In this document: in pieces, positions 44,163 through 55,900 of the stretch | Position numbering within the stretch: position 1 is the first letter of the stretch | How the letters are laid out: each line of letters starts with the position of its first letter | Assembly: GCA_028274465.1 (NCBI GenBank) | Contig: CM051456.1 | Coordinates: 44,824,870-44,888,869 of the forward strand | Length of the DNA: 64,000 bases | Source of the DNA: Plantago ovata | Taxonomy: Eukaryota > Streptophyta > Magnoliopsida > Lamiales > Plantaginaceae | Direction: 5' to 3' | Program-made: the position numbers and the translations under genes | Notes under the pieces: model-generated | Seen by the model: the letters and a program-made list of their open reading frames with translations, nothing else | Told to the model about the DNA's origin: nothing | The model's database searches: none

Positions 44163-45364
44163 TGATGAACCGGAATTTGTCAGATTGTAATTAATCAAAT
44201 AAATTTTTATTTAGCCAAAGGCAATTCACAACTACAACGAAAACCGTAGTGTAGCAGTAAAATAACCTCGAGTGTTGATCTATAAGGACTATAACTAGCT
44301 TTATCTAATCTAACTTAAACTATAAAATCAACAAACTACTTAGCACAGGTTTTTCTTATCAAGATAATGGAAGTTAGTGATAGTATGATCATTCAAAGCA
44401 TAGCAGGTTAATAATCATGCATGAAGTATCCGATCGTTTTGCATAGAGATCTTTGATCATGAATTATCCAATATGTTCCGTTATTATTCAACACTACGAA
44501 GATAGAGGGCTTAGATAGATCAAAGAAATAAAGCAATAACTCAAAGTCTGATTCGCTTTACCGCCATCAGCATAATTATTAACCCTTCGCTAAGAAATCA
44601 CATACTATCACCAACGATAAATTTAGATACTCATAGATGTCATGCAATCAACAGAAATCATAGCAAGATAGAATGAAAACATGTTGAAAGATAAATAAAT
44701 ATAAAGTAGAAAAATCTGAGATACAATGTTACCGAAGGTTGTCAATCTCAGAAGAATCGCGATCTCACAAGCTCCAAAACGATAAGAAAAAGTATCTCCT
44801 ATGCTAAGAATTCCCAGAACAGGCTCTGGAGAATTCTTCCCTAAAGCTAAGGAGAAAGGTGAGAAAAAAGGTCTGAGAAAGTATGAAAAAATGGAGAAAA
44901 CTGAGCAACTATATATAGGGGTTCGGGTCGTGTGGGGCGAGTCGCCCCACACACCGGGCGAATCGCCTGGTGTGGGGCGAACCGCCCCACGTCCCGGGCG
45001 AATCGCCCGGGAGGTGCAGTCAGCAAACGTCGCGTTTTCGACGCGTTTTTGGATTTCTTTTCCTTTTCGGACTCGGTTTTTGCCTTCTAGTGACCTTTTA
45101 GCCTTCAGACTCGACCCCTAGACTTCAAATCCTATCCGGAATCTTCTAGATACTCCAAAATGTCTCCGGAACACCAATTCTTCATTCTCTTCAATATAAT
45201 TGCCCGGAAAACTACGTTTTTCACCAAAAACCTGTAAAATTCAAACTAAAGGGAAACGTGACACTATTCTAATAAAATGCAGCATAATATAGCTAAATTA
45301 ACATAGAGGATAGCTAAATTGGTGAAAAAAGACTCGAATGAAAGTGTAAAATACACGTTCATCA
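44163..45364 (-). repeat. solo ATH LTR with TSD ACAGT
   Basis: A 1202-bp isolated LTR in minus orientation (minus strand TGATGAACGTG to GTTCATCA). ACAGT at 44158-44162 is repeated at 45365-45369. Promoter palindromes at 44931-45012, TATA at 44910-44917. It lies upstream of the plus-strand two-B3 gene and may interrupt its first exon. Confidence 0.93.
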
Positions 45365-45964
45365 ACAGTCGATACCTGGTGAATGATTATCTGTTAATTG
45401 AGATATTGGAGATATTAATAGAATTCTAGGTCTTCAACACCAATTTGGGGTAAATTAATTACTATGAGATTGAGCATACATGTATAATGATTATCTTTTC
45501 ATTTAGAGTTCTATACTAGAGATTTTATATTCATTTTCTGTATTCATGTTAATTGTGGTTCAACATGGAATTGTTATTGAACTGGGATTTTGAGTAGCAA
45601 CTGTGTCAGATTTGTTTTTGGTGTTAATTTGAGTAGCATCCCATGAATTGGTATGTTATGGTGTTAATTTATATTCTTTTTCTGTATTCATGGTAATAGT
45701 GGTTAAATATGGAATTGTTATTGAACTGGGGTTTTGAGTAGCAAATCTATACTAGAGATTTGTTTTTTGTTGTTAATTTGAGTATCAAATCTGTCAGTAG
45801 CCTACCCAACTCTTGTTTCTGTTTGTTGTTGTTGTTAATTATAAGGAAGGCATTAATTTGAAATGCATTTGTTACTAATGGGTTCTTATGGTGTAGTACT
45901 TAATTGCTTTGGTATTGCATTAGATATGTTTAAATTGAATGATTGCATTGCTACTCTGTTGTAG
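45365..45964. other. intron-like sequence with a tandem duplication
   Basis: A roughly 145-bp unit is repeated (45525-45640 and 45670-45790), sharing CTGTATTCATG, GGAATTGTTATTGAACTGGG and TTTTGAGTAGCAA. AT-rich, ends at acceptor GTTGTAG (45964). No ORF. Confidence 0.55.
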
Positions 45965-46887
45965 GCAATTCCTACCGCCTTTGAGGAGTCTCAGTTGAAA
46001 CTACTGCCAAGGTCTGTAACGCTTTCAACCGGTGACAACATCAGGTGGGTAGTTGATCTAATGAGAACGGCAACAGGTGTTTCGAATTTCGGTGAAGGGT
46101 GGTCTGCTTTCTACAAGAAATATGGCCTTTCGGCATCTGATGCTTTGCTCATGACATTTGGCAATGAAAACCACTTTGACATGCGGGTTTTCAAACCAAA
46201 TTCCATAGATGCAAGTGGAGGGATGACTTTAGGCACCCCAACTATCGTGACTACCGATACCCTGAGTACAACGAGGCATTCGAAATCTGTGATGTGGTTG
46301 CCAGCGTAGAAGTTGAGGATTGTAATGAGGTTGATGAGTATAAGAAGATTGATCTAAGCCCAGGTATTTCCTATTTTATATTATGTTTTCCATAACATGA
46401 TATCTGTTTCGTTATTTTAAAACTGACTCTTCACTACCTGTTGTAGTTATGTCAAAGTCAGAAATGGCTGTGAGGTATCGGCATTTTGTGTCTTTCTGCC
46501 GTATCACTGTAACGGATAACATGGTTGCACCTACTTACAACCTAGTACAGGGAATTGTTGAATCCTCACTTTCATTACATATGTCTTTAGTTCACTAATT
46601 TATCTTCTACTATTACAGACAATTCCAATTCATTTTGGGCGAGCAGAGCTTGAGGAGGGGTTAACTACTATAACTTTGAAGATGAAATGGAGCCGTGCAC
46701 AGCGTGAATGGAAGATAAAGTGTTTACAGCATGGTATTTCTGCGTGTGTTATTGACGGTTGTAAAGAATTTGTGGACTTCACTGGGTTAATGTGGGCGAT
46801 GTTTTCGTGGTTGAACGCAACATTTGGTGGCGTGATGTCTGGAATTTCATGGGACCTTCGAAGAATCTGTTACTTCGCCCGTTCTAG
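45965..46887 (+). pseudogene. two-B3-domain gene, frameshifted
   Basis: Three exons with GT/AG borders: 45965-46363, 46447-46544, 46619-46887. Exon 1 encodes a B3 domain (IRWVVDLMRTATGVSNFGEGWSAFYKKYG reduced by divergence; key GWSAFYKKYGLSASD) and an acidic linker (VEVEDCNEVDEYKK), but a frameshift near 46222 separates them. Exons 2-3 encode a second B3 domain: FCRITVTDNMV, TIPIHFGRAELEEG, then VDFTGL followed, one base missing near 46791, by NVGDVFVVER. Stop at 46885-46887. The 5' exon is unidentified and may be split by the solo LTR. Two frameshifts indicate a pseudogene or sequencing indels. Confidence 0.65.
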
Positions 46888-47059
46888 AACTATGTTTGTA
46901 TTGAGGTTGTTTTGTTCTATGTACGTTCTATTTGAAGTATCTGTTATAGACCTCTGTAATCGACAATTTCTTTTGAGTATTTTGTTTGTGTAATAGACCA
47001 TGCTTGCTATTTATGTTTGAATTTTTACGTCTTGCATAGGCCACCGATAGATGTGGCAT

Positions 47060-47110
47060 ATTGAATACATAGAAGTACTGAAAATATTGAATACATAGAA
47101 ATACTGAATT
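47060..47110. repeat. short direct repeat
   Basis: TTGAATACATAGAARTACTGAA occurs twice in tandem just beyond the GRF gene stop. Minor. Confidence 0.5.
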
Positions 47111-47129
47111 GCATATGGATATGCCGTAA

Positions 47130-47686
47130 CTATGGCACCAATCCTGGCAAACCCTCTGGTAGTGACTTCAGCCTCTGGTTCAGAGTTGCATTTTTCTGGG
47201 ACATCCTCTCTACCGGCGCTTGCAAGGCCTCATTCTGACTCTCAAGCAATGAGTTCTTCCTTTCAACGTCTTCCAGCATTGCCCGGTGGTGTGCTACCTG
47301 TTGCCTGAGCTCTACAGTTTCCCTCTCAGCATTGGCCAGCCTTGTAAGCAGCGTTTCCTGTTCTGCCTCCCCATGGATCTGCCTCCTCCGAGCTGTTCTA
47401 CATATTTCATTGCAGCTATGACCGTCAGACCAGTTCCAGTAGTGATCCGAACCTGACAGACATTGAACACTATGTTAGAGATCTTTCATAAGCAAGACTT
47501 TAATAATGTATGTGTTTATATATAAAGAAAGTCATTACCCGGGTAATGGTTATTGCACATCTTGAATTTCTTTCCCCAGTGAACGTCTGTGTAGGAAATT
47601 AGTTCAACAACTAGATCTCCACATTCATGGCATCGTTCTCCAGTTAACCTGGGTCGCTGCCTGCTAGCTCTTGACTGGGTTGCCAT
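47130..47686 (-). CDS. GRF-type zinc finger, coiled-coil protein, two exons
   Basis: Exon 1 47686-47539 (ATG 47686), intron with GT at 47538-47537 and AG at 47454-47453, exon 2 47452-47130. The spliced frame is open for 156 codons and ends at TAG (47132-47130). Residues about 17-65 form a GRF-type zinc finger: CHECGD, a basic KKFKMC, then HYWNWSDGHSC, giving Cys pairs spaced as in plant GRF proteins. Residues about 70-150 form a long charged helix (LLTRLANAERETVELRQQV, EDVERKNSLLESQNEAL) likely to be a coiled coil. GRF fingers bind nucleic acid in known families. No break is visible, unlike its neighbours. It lies between the two-B3 gene and the MULE transposase and reads with the transposase. 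Confidence 0.75.
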
Positions 47687-48200
47687 TTTCCGTGTTATGG
47701 TGTTGTTGTGTGAGAGAGTGGGAAGTGTGAGGGAGGTGGGAGCAGCTTATTTAGGGTTGAGTGTTAAATATCATTGGAAGCTGGTTTGGGCCGTGAGGGG
47801 CTAATTTTTATTGGGCCATTACTGTGGGATTCCGTTAGGGGCTAATTTTAATTGGGCCGTGAGGGGCTAATTTTAATTTTATATGGGATTCGTTGGGCCC
47901 GATTCCATTGTACTATACGTCATTTGTAATTGGGCTGTGTTTTATGCTGCCCAATTTTTTTTTTCTTTGGGCCATACAAATACATGAAAACACAAGTAAA
48001 ATCATAGAGCATGTTCCTCTAGAAATACGTACTGCACAGTACAATTATAAAAATTCAGTAGAAATATAGATCATATTCCTATAGCAATCATAAAGCCTAC
48101 ACCAAAATAAATAGTATGTTACAATGTAATCCCTATAAAAGTTGTTTGATACTTGCAACAACTATTAACAAAAGAAAGTAAGGGTGTTCAGCTTCCCAGC
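47687..48200. other. intergenic, TGGGCC-rich
   Basis: Upstream of the GRF gene. Repeats of TTGGGCCGTGAGGGGCTAAT (47789, 47839, 47860 variants) and several GGGCC motifs, as in plant promoters. The remainder is AT-rich with no gene. Confidence 0.5.
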
Positions 48201-50899
48201 TTAAAGAGCATAGTCGGTCTCCGATTCTCTTTCTTCGTCCTCCTCTTCGAACTTCTCATCATTGGGTAGAGCATATGTGCAAGTGGTCCAGTAGTGTGTG
48301 CCATATTTGCCACATCTGCCACATAAGAACTTACCGGGCCGAGGCTCAGCACAGGACCTGTACCGTTTAACCTTAGGCCTTCCTGGGTCTCGTCTGATGA
48401 CTGGGGGTAGTACCTCGTGTGGTTGGTTTTATCTACGAACACAAACTTCTCTGTACTGGCAATAGGGACTATGTTCTCTGCATACACAGCCTTGTATGTG
48501 TTTGTAAAGAAGTACCTCTTAACCACCTTCTTTATATCCCATCGGTTCCTGTTAATTACCGCGATTGCATGGGGCAAGGGAATCCTCGGATCTGCCACTG
48601 GTAACATGTGCAGGTATGCTCATTCAGATTTACCTGTGCAACATAAGTAGGAGTTTACTACTGTAATAAAGAATGTATACTAATGTTCTTTCAACAATCT
48701 TAAATAGCATAACAGTTTACCACACAAGTTGGAGTAGAGACAACTTTCACAATCCCTGTGACATTGCTTGGGAGGAGGATCCAGTTTTCTCCTGTCCTTG
48801 TTGCTATATCCCACACGTCACCCGCTGCCGGAGTTAAAGCGCTTGTCCACTTACCTGACTCTTCCCGCCTCTCAGTAAACCACCGCATTAATTGTGATAG
48901 GATGCAATCGAGCATGTATGTTATAGGCAGGGACCTCGCATCTAGTACCCAAGAGTTGAATGATTCATCCGCGTTACTAGTTAACTCCCCGTACCTGCAA
49001 TATTAAATGAAAAGAACCACAAAAGATTACGTCAGGAGGCATAAATTTGGGTACTGGCTTAATAGAATCTGTAAAATGTAAAACCTGTGGACATCCGGAG
49101 CAAAACCAACTGCCCATTTTTCTTTGGGGAGGTCCTTCAGAAAGTGGTGAGCTATGTCCCCCCCCCCCACATTAGTGAACTTCTTTATAGCTATCTCAAA
49201 AGTCCTAACTGTTGGAGCATATGCAGCATCTTTGAGAAGTTTACACATAAGGTTCTTATGCTTGTTTGAGTATTTCTGGGCCCTGTACATGGTTCGTAAG
49301 TTTTTCATTAGGTGGTACAAGTAGAAGAAATGTAGTGTACCCTTCTTGTATACTTCGTCAAATGCATGGAGTTGGCCTCCTGCTCTGTCAGACACATACA
49401 TAATCTCATGGAGGTGTTTGACATGCTGCTTGATCATTTTCAAGAACCAAGCCCAGTTATCCGCATTTTCTGAGTCAACAATTGCCGTAGCAACTGGGAA
49501 GAGGCCTAAAAAATTAGGAATAAATAATGAGAACATTTAAACAACTAATGAGATCATGTGTGATTTGAAAAGCAAGTAAGAGTATGTTAATTTGGGATTT
49601 CATACCATTGTTACCGTCTTTAGCGGTTGCTGCTAGTAAGGTCCCTTTGTACCTTGTTTTCAGATAAGTTCGATCCACAAAAAGCATTGGCCGGCAGTGT
49701 TGAAAACCTTGAAGGCTGGCATGAACGGCAATAAAGAACCTCTTGAACCTGTTATCAACAGGCTCCGTCTCTAGTTCTGCAATGCTGCCCGGACTCCTTC
49801 TCTGAATAGCATCGGAGTACCATCTTAATTGGTCGAATGAGTTTGTGTACGACCCAAACAAATTGGCTTTTGCAACTTCAACCGATCTCCATATTTTTTC
49901 ATACTTGATGTCAAATCCCCAATGTTTGAAAATCTCCAACTTCATCACAATAGCAGTGACAGTGTGATTGGACCGAACTGCATCGATTACAAGCTTGCCC
50001 AGAATCCGTTGCCCCATTCGCTTCGAATCGTTTACACAAGTTGCTAATGTGCACGTATGCACTAAGTTAGCATGTTTAATGAAAACCGAGGGTGAGACAG
50101 GACTCTTGGCGGCTCGGACATACCACTCACAACCTTCTGATACACTTTTTGAACAATTAGCATTGACATAGGTAGCATCATTCTTAGTATACTTATATTG
50201 GAAGCCAAGCTTTGCAGCATACTTGACAAGCTTAGTCCGGAAGTCCTCAATCCCACCTTTGAACTCTTGCCCCACACCTGTGATATAAAAGATCCAATTA
50301 TGCGATCTTAAAATTGGAGGTTCCTCTTCAGGGTTAAATTCGAAAATAGGTATTGATGAAGTAGCCCCCGGATAAAACTTCCCCCTTGCATGCTTCTCCT
50401 CCCGTATCAATCTCTTCTTCCTTTCTGTTTAAATATTATCACGGTCACCTACTTTGGGTGTGGAACTGGGAATCTGTAGAGATTGCGTGGGGCAGTCATG
50501 ATCTTCAAATAGGTGTTCGTGAAGACTTACATAATTCCTCTTTCGTGTAGGCTTTATTGTTGTCCCACATAGAACTCTGCCTCGATAAATATGTTTATTT
50601 GGGGGATTGCATGTGGACGAAGATGAACCACTAGTCTCGTAATCATTATGAATGATCTTTGAAGCTGAATAGTACTGGTCCATAGTTGTTGCTCGCTTGG
50701 GCTTCTCGGGGGTTGGTGGATCATGCACATTGGGTGTATTGGGTTGCTTGATGTTGATCATACCCACCTTGAAACACTGACTAAGGTCCATCATGTTGTG
50801 GAAGTCAGACTGTGATACTAATGAGCATTCAGCATTGCCATTAAATTCATATGTAAACCGAGTGGGTGTTCCTTCAGTCCATGGGATATTATCTGCCAA
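48201..50899 (-). pseudogene. Mutator-like (MULE) transposase, four exons, decayed
   Basis: Exons 50899-49606, 49505-49085, 48994-48721 and 48633-48201 with GT/AG borders; about 800 codons. Exon 1: acidic N-terminus, then the MuDR DNA-binding domain (FRTKLVKYAAKLGF, NCSKSVSEGCEWYVRA) and the start of the catalytic core (FVDRTYLKTRYKGTLL). Exon 2: rest of the MULE core (FPVATAIVDSENADNWAWFL, YVSDRAGGQL). Exon 3: LTSNADESFNSWVLDAR. Exon 4: SWIM zinc finger (HTCTCYQWQIRGFPCP...HAIAV) and GRPKVKR plus a C-terminal knuckle (CGRCGKYG...C). Defects: in-frame TAA at 50429, one base missing inside the SWIM finger near 48570, and another frameshift near 48415. Not functional as read. No terminal inverted repeats identified. 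Confidence 0.85.
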
Positions 50900-50917
50900 T
50901 GCAATAGACTATATATC

Positions 50918-50993
50918 TTAGCAGACATATCTGAATAACAAGCTGTAAAATAGTTGGTAAATAACAATCTTCACATCTTGATATGTCTGCTAA
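50918..50993. repeat. 14-bp inverted repeat upstream of MULE ORF
   Basis: TTAGCAGACATATC (50918-50931) and its exact reverse complement (50980-50993) are separated by 48 nt. Possible transposase-binding or hairpin element; not a terminal repeat by position. Confidence 0.6.
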
Positions 50994-51058
50994 AGTATAA
51001 ATTGCCAAGATGCAAACTCTGAGTACATAACAATTTCACCAAACTTTGAATAAATAAC

Positions 51059-52656
51059 TGTTGGTCCCTTTAAACAACAAGAAAAGACTAGAGGGGGGGG
51101 GGGTGAATAGTCTTTTCAAACTTTCGTCGTTTAAAACTTTCTCAGCAAGTACTTATTACTTTTCAGTAATGAGTTTGCTGATACTTAAAATCAGAGAGCG
51201 GAAGTCTTTGATACAATAAGTGCTCTTTCAGTAAGTAAAGGTTTCAGCAAGTGAAGTGAGTGACTGTGTACAGACAAATATAATTTGCTGAAAGCTAAAT
51301 ACAGTAAGTAAATCACACAAACACTTTTATAGTGGTATCTGAGAGTGGCGTAATCTCTCAACTAATCCACTTCGTCCTTTCTAGGACTGAATCCACTAAG
51401 ATACGATTGAGGTTCCTTACAATCTCCTATCTAAAGCGATTCAACAGAAACCAAAGCACACTTGCTTTGTCTCCAACCTAAACTAGAGAACTCAACCTTG
51501 TTCTCCACCAAACTTGGTACTTTTAATCAGCAAAACTATGCTCGATTAAGTTCCCCCTGAATATCACGCCTGAAAGGGTGTATTTTCAGTTAGAGAGTTT
51601 TGGGGTGAGATGACTTAATTATAACTTATTCAGTTACAACAAGTAATCTAAGAAACACAACTTGGAATACTTTGCAGTAAACAAGTTTGATTGTTTCTGG
51701 TGTCAAGACTCGTTCTTGTTCGAAAGAAAGAACACTTAACTAATTTCTTAGCCGAGTTTGTTCTACTTCTTCACAAGTAGCTTTTTCAAGCTTTAAGTCT
51801 TGGAACGGATCAATGGCAGTAAGAGTGTTTGAAGGTTTGTGAGTTTTTAAGCACAAGTGAGAGTTTGATCACGTTGTTGACACTCTTCAACTCTTTGCCG
51901 GATGACCTCTATTTATAATGCAAGTAAGGAGCCGTTTGAATTTCAAATCCTAAGGCTTTTGTTCCTTAACATGTCACTATCTTGCTTTTGTACTTTCAGC
52001 AGCGACTTTGTTTGTCTTCTAGTCTTCATGTCCTTCGCGTGCATGCTTTGCATTAAATGCACATTTGAATAGAATTCAAACAGTAACATTGGAGCGCCAA
52101 TTCACGTACATTCAGCAAGAGGTCACATATGTTTATCAGCAAGTGGCCAGTCACAGTTTCAACAAGCACAACCTACTCTGTCTTTCAGATTTTCACTTAT
52201 GCAATGTTGTTGCTGAATTTTCCACTTTCTGAGCAACACGTGCCTTTGTAGATACCAGTCTTCAGCAATCTTCAAGTCATCAAGTCTTCGAATTCTTCAG
52301 GTCTTCAGATCTTCAAAAGTCTTCAAGATTCTGAGCGGTTTCTTTATTTGCTTCAATAATTTGTTTGTAATAAACAAAATATATCTTCAGCAAATGCTTC
52401 AATAGGTTATTTTCTTTTCAGAAAATAAGATACATCATAAGCTAATCATCAATAAGTTATTTTCTTTTCAGAAAATAAAATACATCATACGCAAAAGAAA
52501 TAACTTATCTATCACCTAACTAAGTCATCAACAAATGTTCCTCTTTTACAATGTCCTTAAAATTCTAAATTCCTATGGACCTTAAGAGTACTAGTTACTG
52601 GACTTTCCTTAATTTAGCATGGTTAATTGCTCATCAAAATTACAAGTTTCCTAAGA
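51059..52656 (-). repeat. SIR-3 3' LTR, complete
   Basis: 1598 bp; plus strand starts TGTTGGTCCC and ends TTTCCTAAGA (minus TCTTAGGAAAC; TGTTAGG in SIR-1). TATA (minus TATAAATAGAG) at 51917-51907, G11 run at 51093-51103. Rich in TTCAGCAA/TTGCTGAA. Left flank ATAAC (51054-51058) is one half of the expected TSD; it inserted about 160 bp upstream of the MULE ORF. Confidence 0.9.
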
Positions 52657-52675
52657 AATTTCCCCCTTTTTGATG
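52657..52675 (-). other. polypurine tract of SIR-3
   Basis: Minus strand ATCAAAAAGGGGGAAATTT adjoins the LTR start, matching 16613-16629. Confidence 0.85.
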
Positions 52676-52918
52676 TTAGCAATCCATGGCTAAACTAATT
52701 GATACCCTTTTAGAGGTTTCTGATGTTGAATAAATCAGTTGATTAATGCAAGCATAGTTGAATATTTAAACAGTAAGCATAAGTAAATTGCATAATCAAA
52801 AACCAATAAGAGTAAAAAGATTTCATTGCTGATAGTTATCATTCAGAAGTTTACATGAAAAAGCATAGATAACATAGAATCAGCAAACAAAAACTTTAAC
52901 AAAAACTATTGCAGGGAC
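52676..52918 (-). other. SIR-3 3' untranslated region
   Basis: Between the env-like stop and the polypurine tract; similar to SIR-2 16379-16612. No ORF. Confidence 0.6.
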
Positions 52919-55900
52919 TTAAGCTCTTTCAGAGGATTTTCTCAAAATCTCTCTTACACTCTTCTCAACAAGTGCAGTGAATTCAAGACAATCCTTTTCG
53001 TAGTTTTCCAGAAGCCTACGGACTTGTAGTTGAAGAATTCTTACGTTTTTGCAGGCAGTATGATGATGCTTTTCAGCATTCATTTCCATGTAATTAATTA
53101 CCCACAAATGCATGCCCCAATTGCTGGCATGGAGAAGCTGTGTATCTGAAATGCTTTTCGGATGAATCTTTCTTAACCAGAGAAGATCTTCTTCTTGATC
53201 CTTAGCAGTGAGATAGAATTACTCATAAGGAATCAATCCAAGTTTCTTCTTAGGTTTCTTTGTTACCGGGTCAGCGTAGTAAACAATGCCAGGTGGTTTC
53301 ATCAGATTTGGTTCTTGCTTGTATGTCTTACCAATGGCAACTCTTCTTACATAGACCTCTAGATTCAACCATTTCCCAGCAACATTTCTTGGGAGGGATT
53401 CTTCCTTTTGATTTCTTTGGACCTTGAGTTCAATCCATTTGAACATTTGATTCAATATGGCTGTAGGAAAGAACTCATTTACCAGCAAGTCTTCCAGCTT
53501 TAAAATCCAGCAACCATGAATGTTTCTGATTACATTCTGAGTGGTTTCCTCATTGCTGGTCTTTGTATATTCGATGCCGGAGCCAATAGCAATGCTGGCC
53601 AGCCTTTTTTCTTCCTGTCTTTGCCTTCTTCTTCTTGTTATAGCATTGTCTTGATCTCTTGCTGAAGAGTCAGACGAGAAATGCTTTGAATGGCCAGACG
53701 GAGTCACGGCTGTTAAGGGTCTAGCTCTTATGGCTTGAGCTATTGTTTGATTGTCATCATCTTCATTCAAATTGTGATGACTTTCAGTGTGACAGAAATC
53801 TTGAGTTTCAGCAGCGGTTTTTCTCTTTTTGGTACTTGCTGAATTTAACTCAGATTCTGCTTGTCTTTTAGAACTTTGCTCTTTTTCAGCAAGAGGTTCT
53901 ATTGGAAGTGGCACATCAGCAGCAGGAGTAGGATGGGTTTGATTGTTTTTTCTAGTATTCTTCTTTTCCCCTTAGACATGGATTGCAACATCGGAGTGAT
54001 GTGCAGAGAATAAAACTCATTGCAATTTTCAGCAAGAGTGTTGAGACTGTTATACTTCATGATGATTGCATGTTGGTCAGAGTTCATTGTTGACAACTCT
54101 TTTTTAATATTCATCATGTTCTCTTCATGTCTTTTCTCTGTTGCGGCCTTCTCATCCATAATATTCTGAGCCTTGACAAGAGCATTCTTTGCAAGCAGGA
54201 GCGCTTGACTTACATCTTCTTCATAGCTCTTGTGATAAAGACTGATGCCTTTCTGAGCTATTGTCAAAGTTGTAGTGCGTCTCAGCACTGTAGCCAATAT
54301 TTTTCCAATGTCAAGTGGGCTCTCAGCAAGCAATGCCTCATCCTCAGATTTGCAGGGATCATGGACTTGCTTTAGTGCTAGAATTCTGGGAGTAAACTCC
54401 TCAACTCTTGGGAACGGCACTAAATGAGGTGTCAAGGAGTGAGCCTTAAGTTCAGTAGCAAACTGATCATCTTGTAAAAGCAGCTCGGCTCTTAATAAAT
54501 CTTGTAAAAGCAGCTCGGCTCTTAATGAATCTCCTTCATAAGTGAGGAGGAATCTGAACGACTTTTGGGTCTTGCTTTGATTGTTCATCGTCATGATCTG
54601 ACAAGTCGTCATCATCCTCAGATTCATCAAGTTGAGCAACTTTTGAGCCTTTGTCAGTAGTTTCACTTCCTTTTTGTTGAGTGGTTGCTGATGGCGACGC
54701 TTCAGACTCAACGACTGGAGTTTCACCAGTAGATAGTTGTTTCAATTGAGTTTGTGGCTCAATTACTGGAGTTTCGCCAGTAGTTAGTTTTAATTGAGTA
54801 GTTGCTAAAGGCAGCGTTTGAGACTCAATAACTGGAGTTTCGCCAGTAGTAAGTGGAAGGGATGGAACTTCCTTTGATTTTGGTCTTAAAGATTCACCAA
54901 TTTCTAGATCCTGTGTATGCCTCGCATGGATCACGAGACTGTTTTGTAGAGCTCGTTGGTAATCTTCATCTTCTTCATCCTCATCTTCAAGGTTTTCTTC
55001 AGTAACCTTGGCATCAGAAACAGGACTTTTGCCATTTTTCAAGGCAGCCCTTTTTCTGGCGTATTCTTCTTCAGTATCAGCACCTTGCACAGGTGCTTGA
55101 TTTTCAGCATCAGCAGGAGGAGGTTGAGATTCTTGCTGAGATTGTTGTTGTTCAGCTTGCTGATTGTCAGATTGAGTATTTTCAGCAACTGTTAACTTCA
55201 AACCACCAGCACCAGGACTTGGACCTTGATTGTCATCATCGTCATCTTTCTTGTCCTTAGAATCTTTCCCTTCATCATCACTGGGATCAGTGGGAACGTT
55301 CTCATCTTCTTCTTCTTCTTCATCATCTGTCAGAATGACTAGCTCAACGTGCTTATACAAAGCAACACTTGTCACTTCCTCTTCCTCAGTTAATTTGTGG
55401 TGATCAGCCACCACAGGAACAAAACGACCTTTGAGCATCACAACTTGTTCAGCTGGAGAGCCACTCTTAAATTTGGCCTTCATATGCTCTCTGATTTGAG
55501 CAATCAGATTTGAGCTCATTTGCTGAGAATATGTCATTTCTTCAGGAAGGATGGAGTGGACAAATGTTTCGAGCTTTAACAGTGAAGATCTCTTTTTCTC
55601 ATTTGAGAGATGAAGGTGAAGATCTGAGAAGTCCATTCTCCTGTACCTTTGCCAGTTGCTGACAGACTTAGCAACTCGTGACAAAGTTGTCCTCTTGAAG
55701 TTCAAGTAAAGTTCTCCAGAACTTACTTGCTGATCTTCAGTGATGAGTACCACTTCAGTGGTCTCCTATTGAGCCTGAAAAAGAATTTTATTTAGATCAG
55801 GATTGGTTTGGAGAATTGTTTTAGAGTTTAAATCTGAAACAGGATTTACCTGCTGAGAGTCAGCAAGCTCATGTAGTACAATTTCCATTCCATGAGGAGC

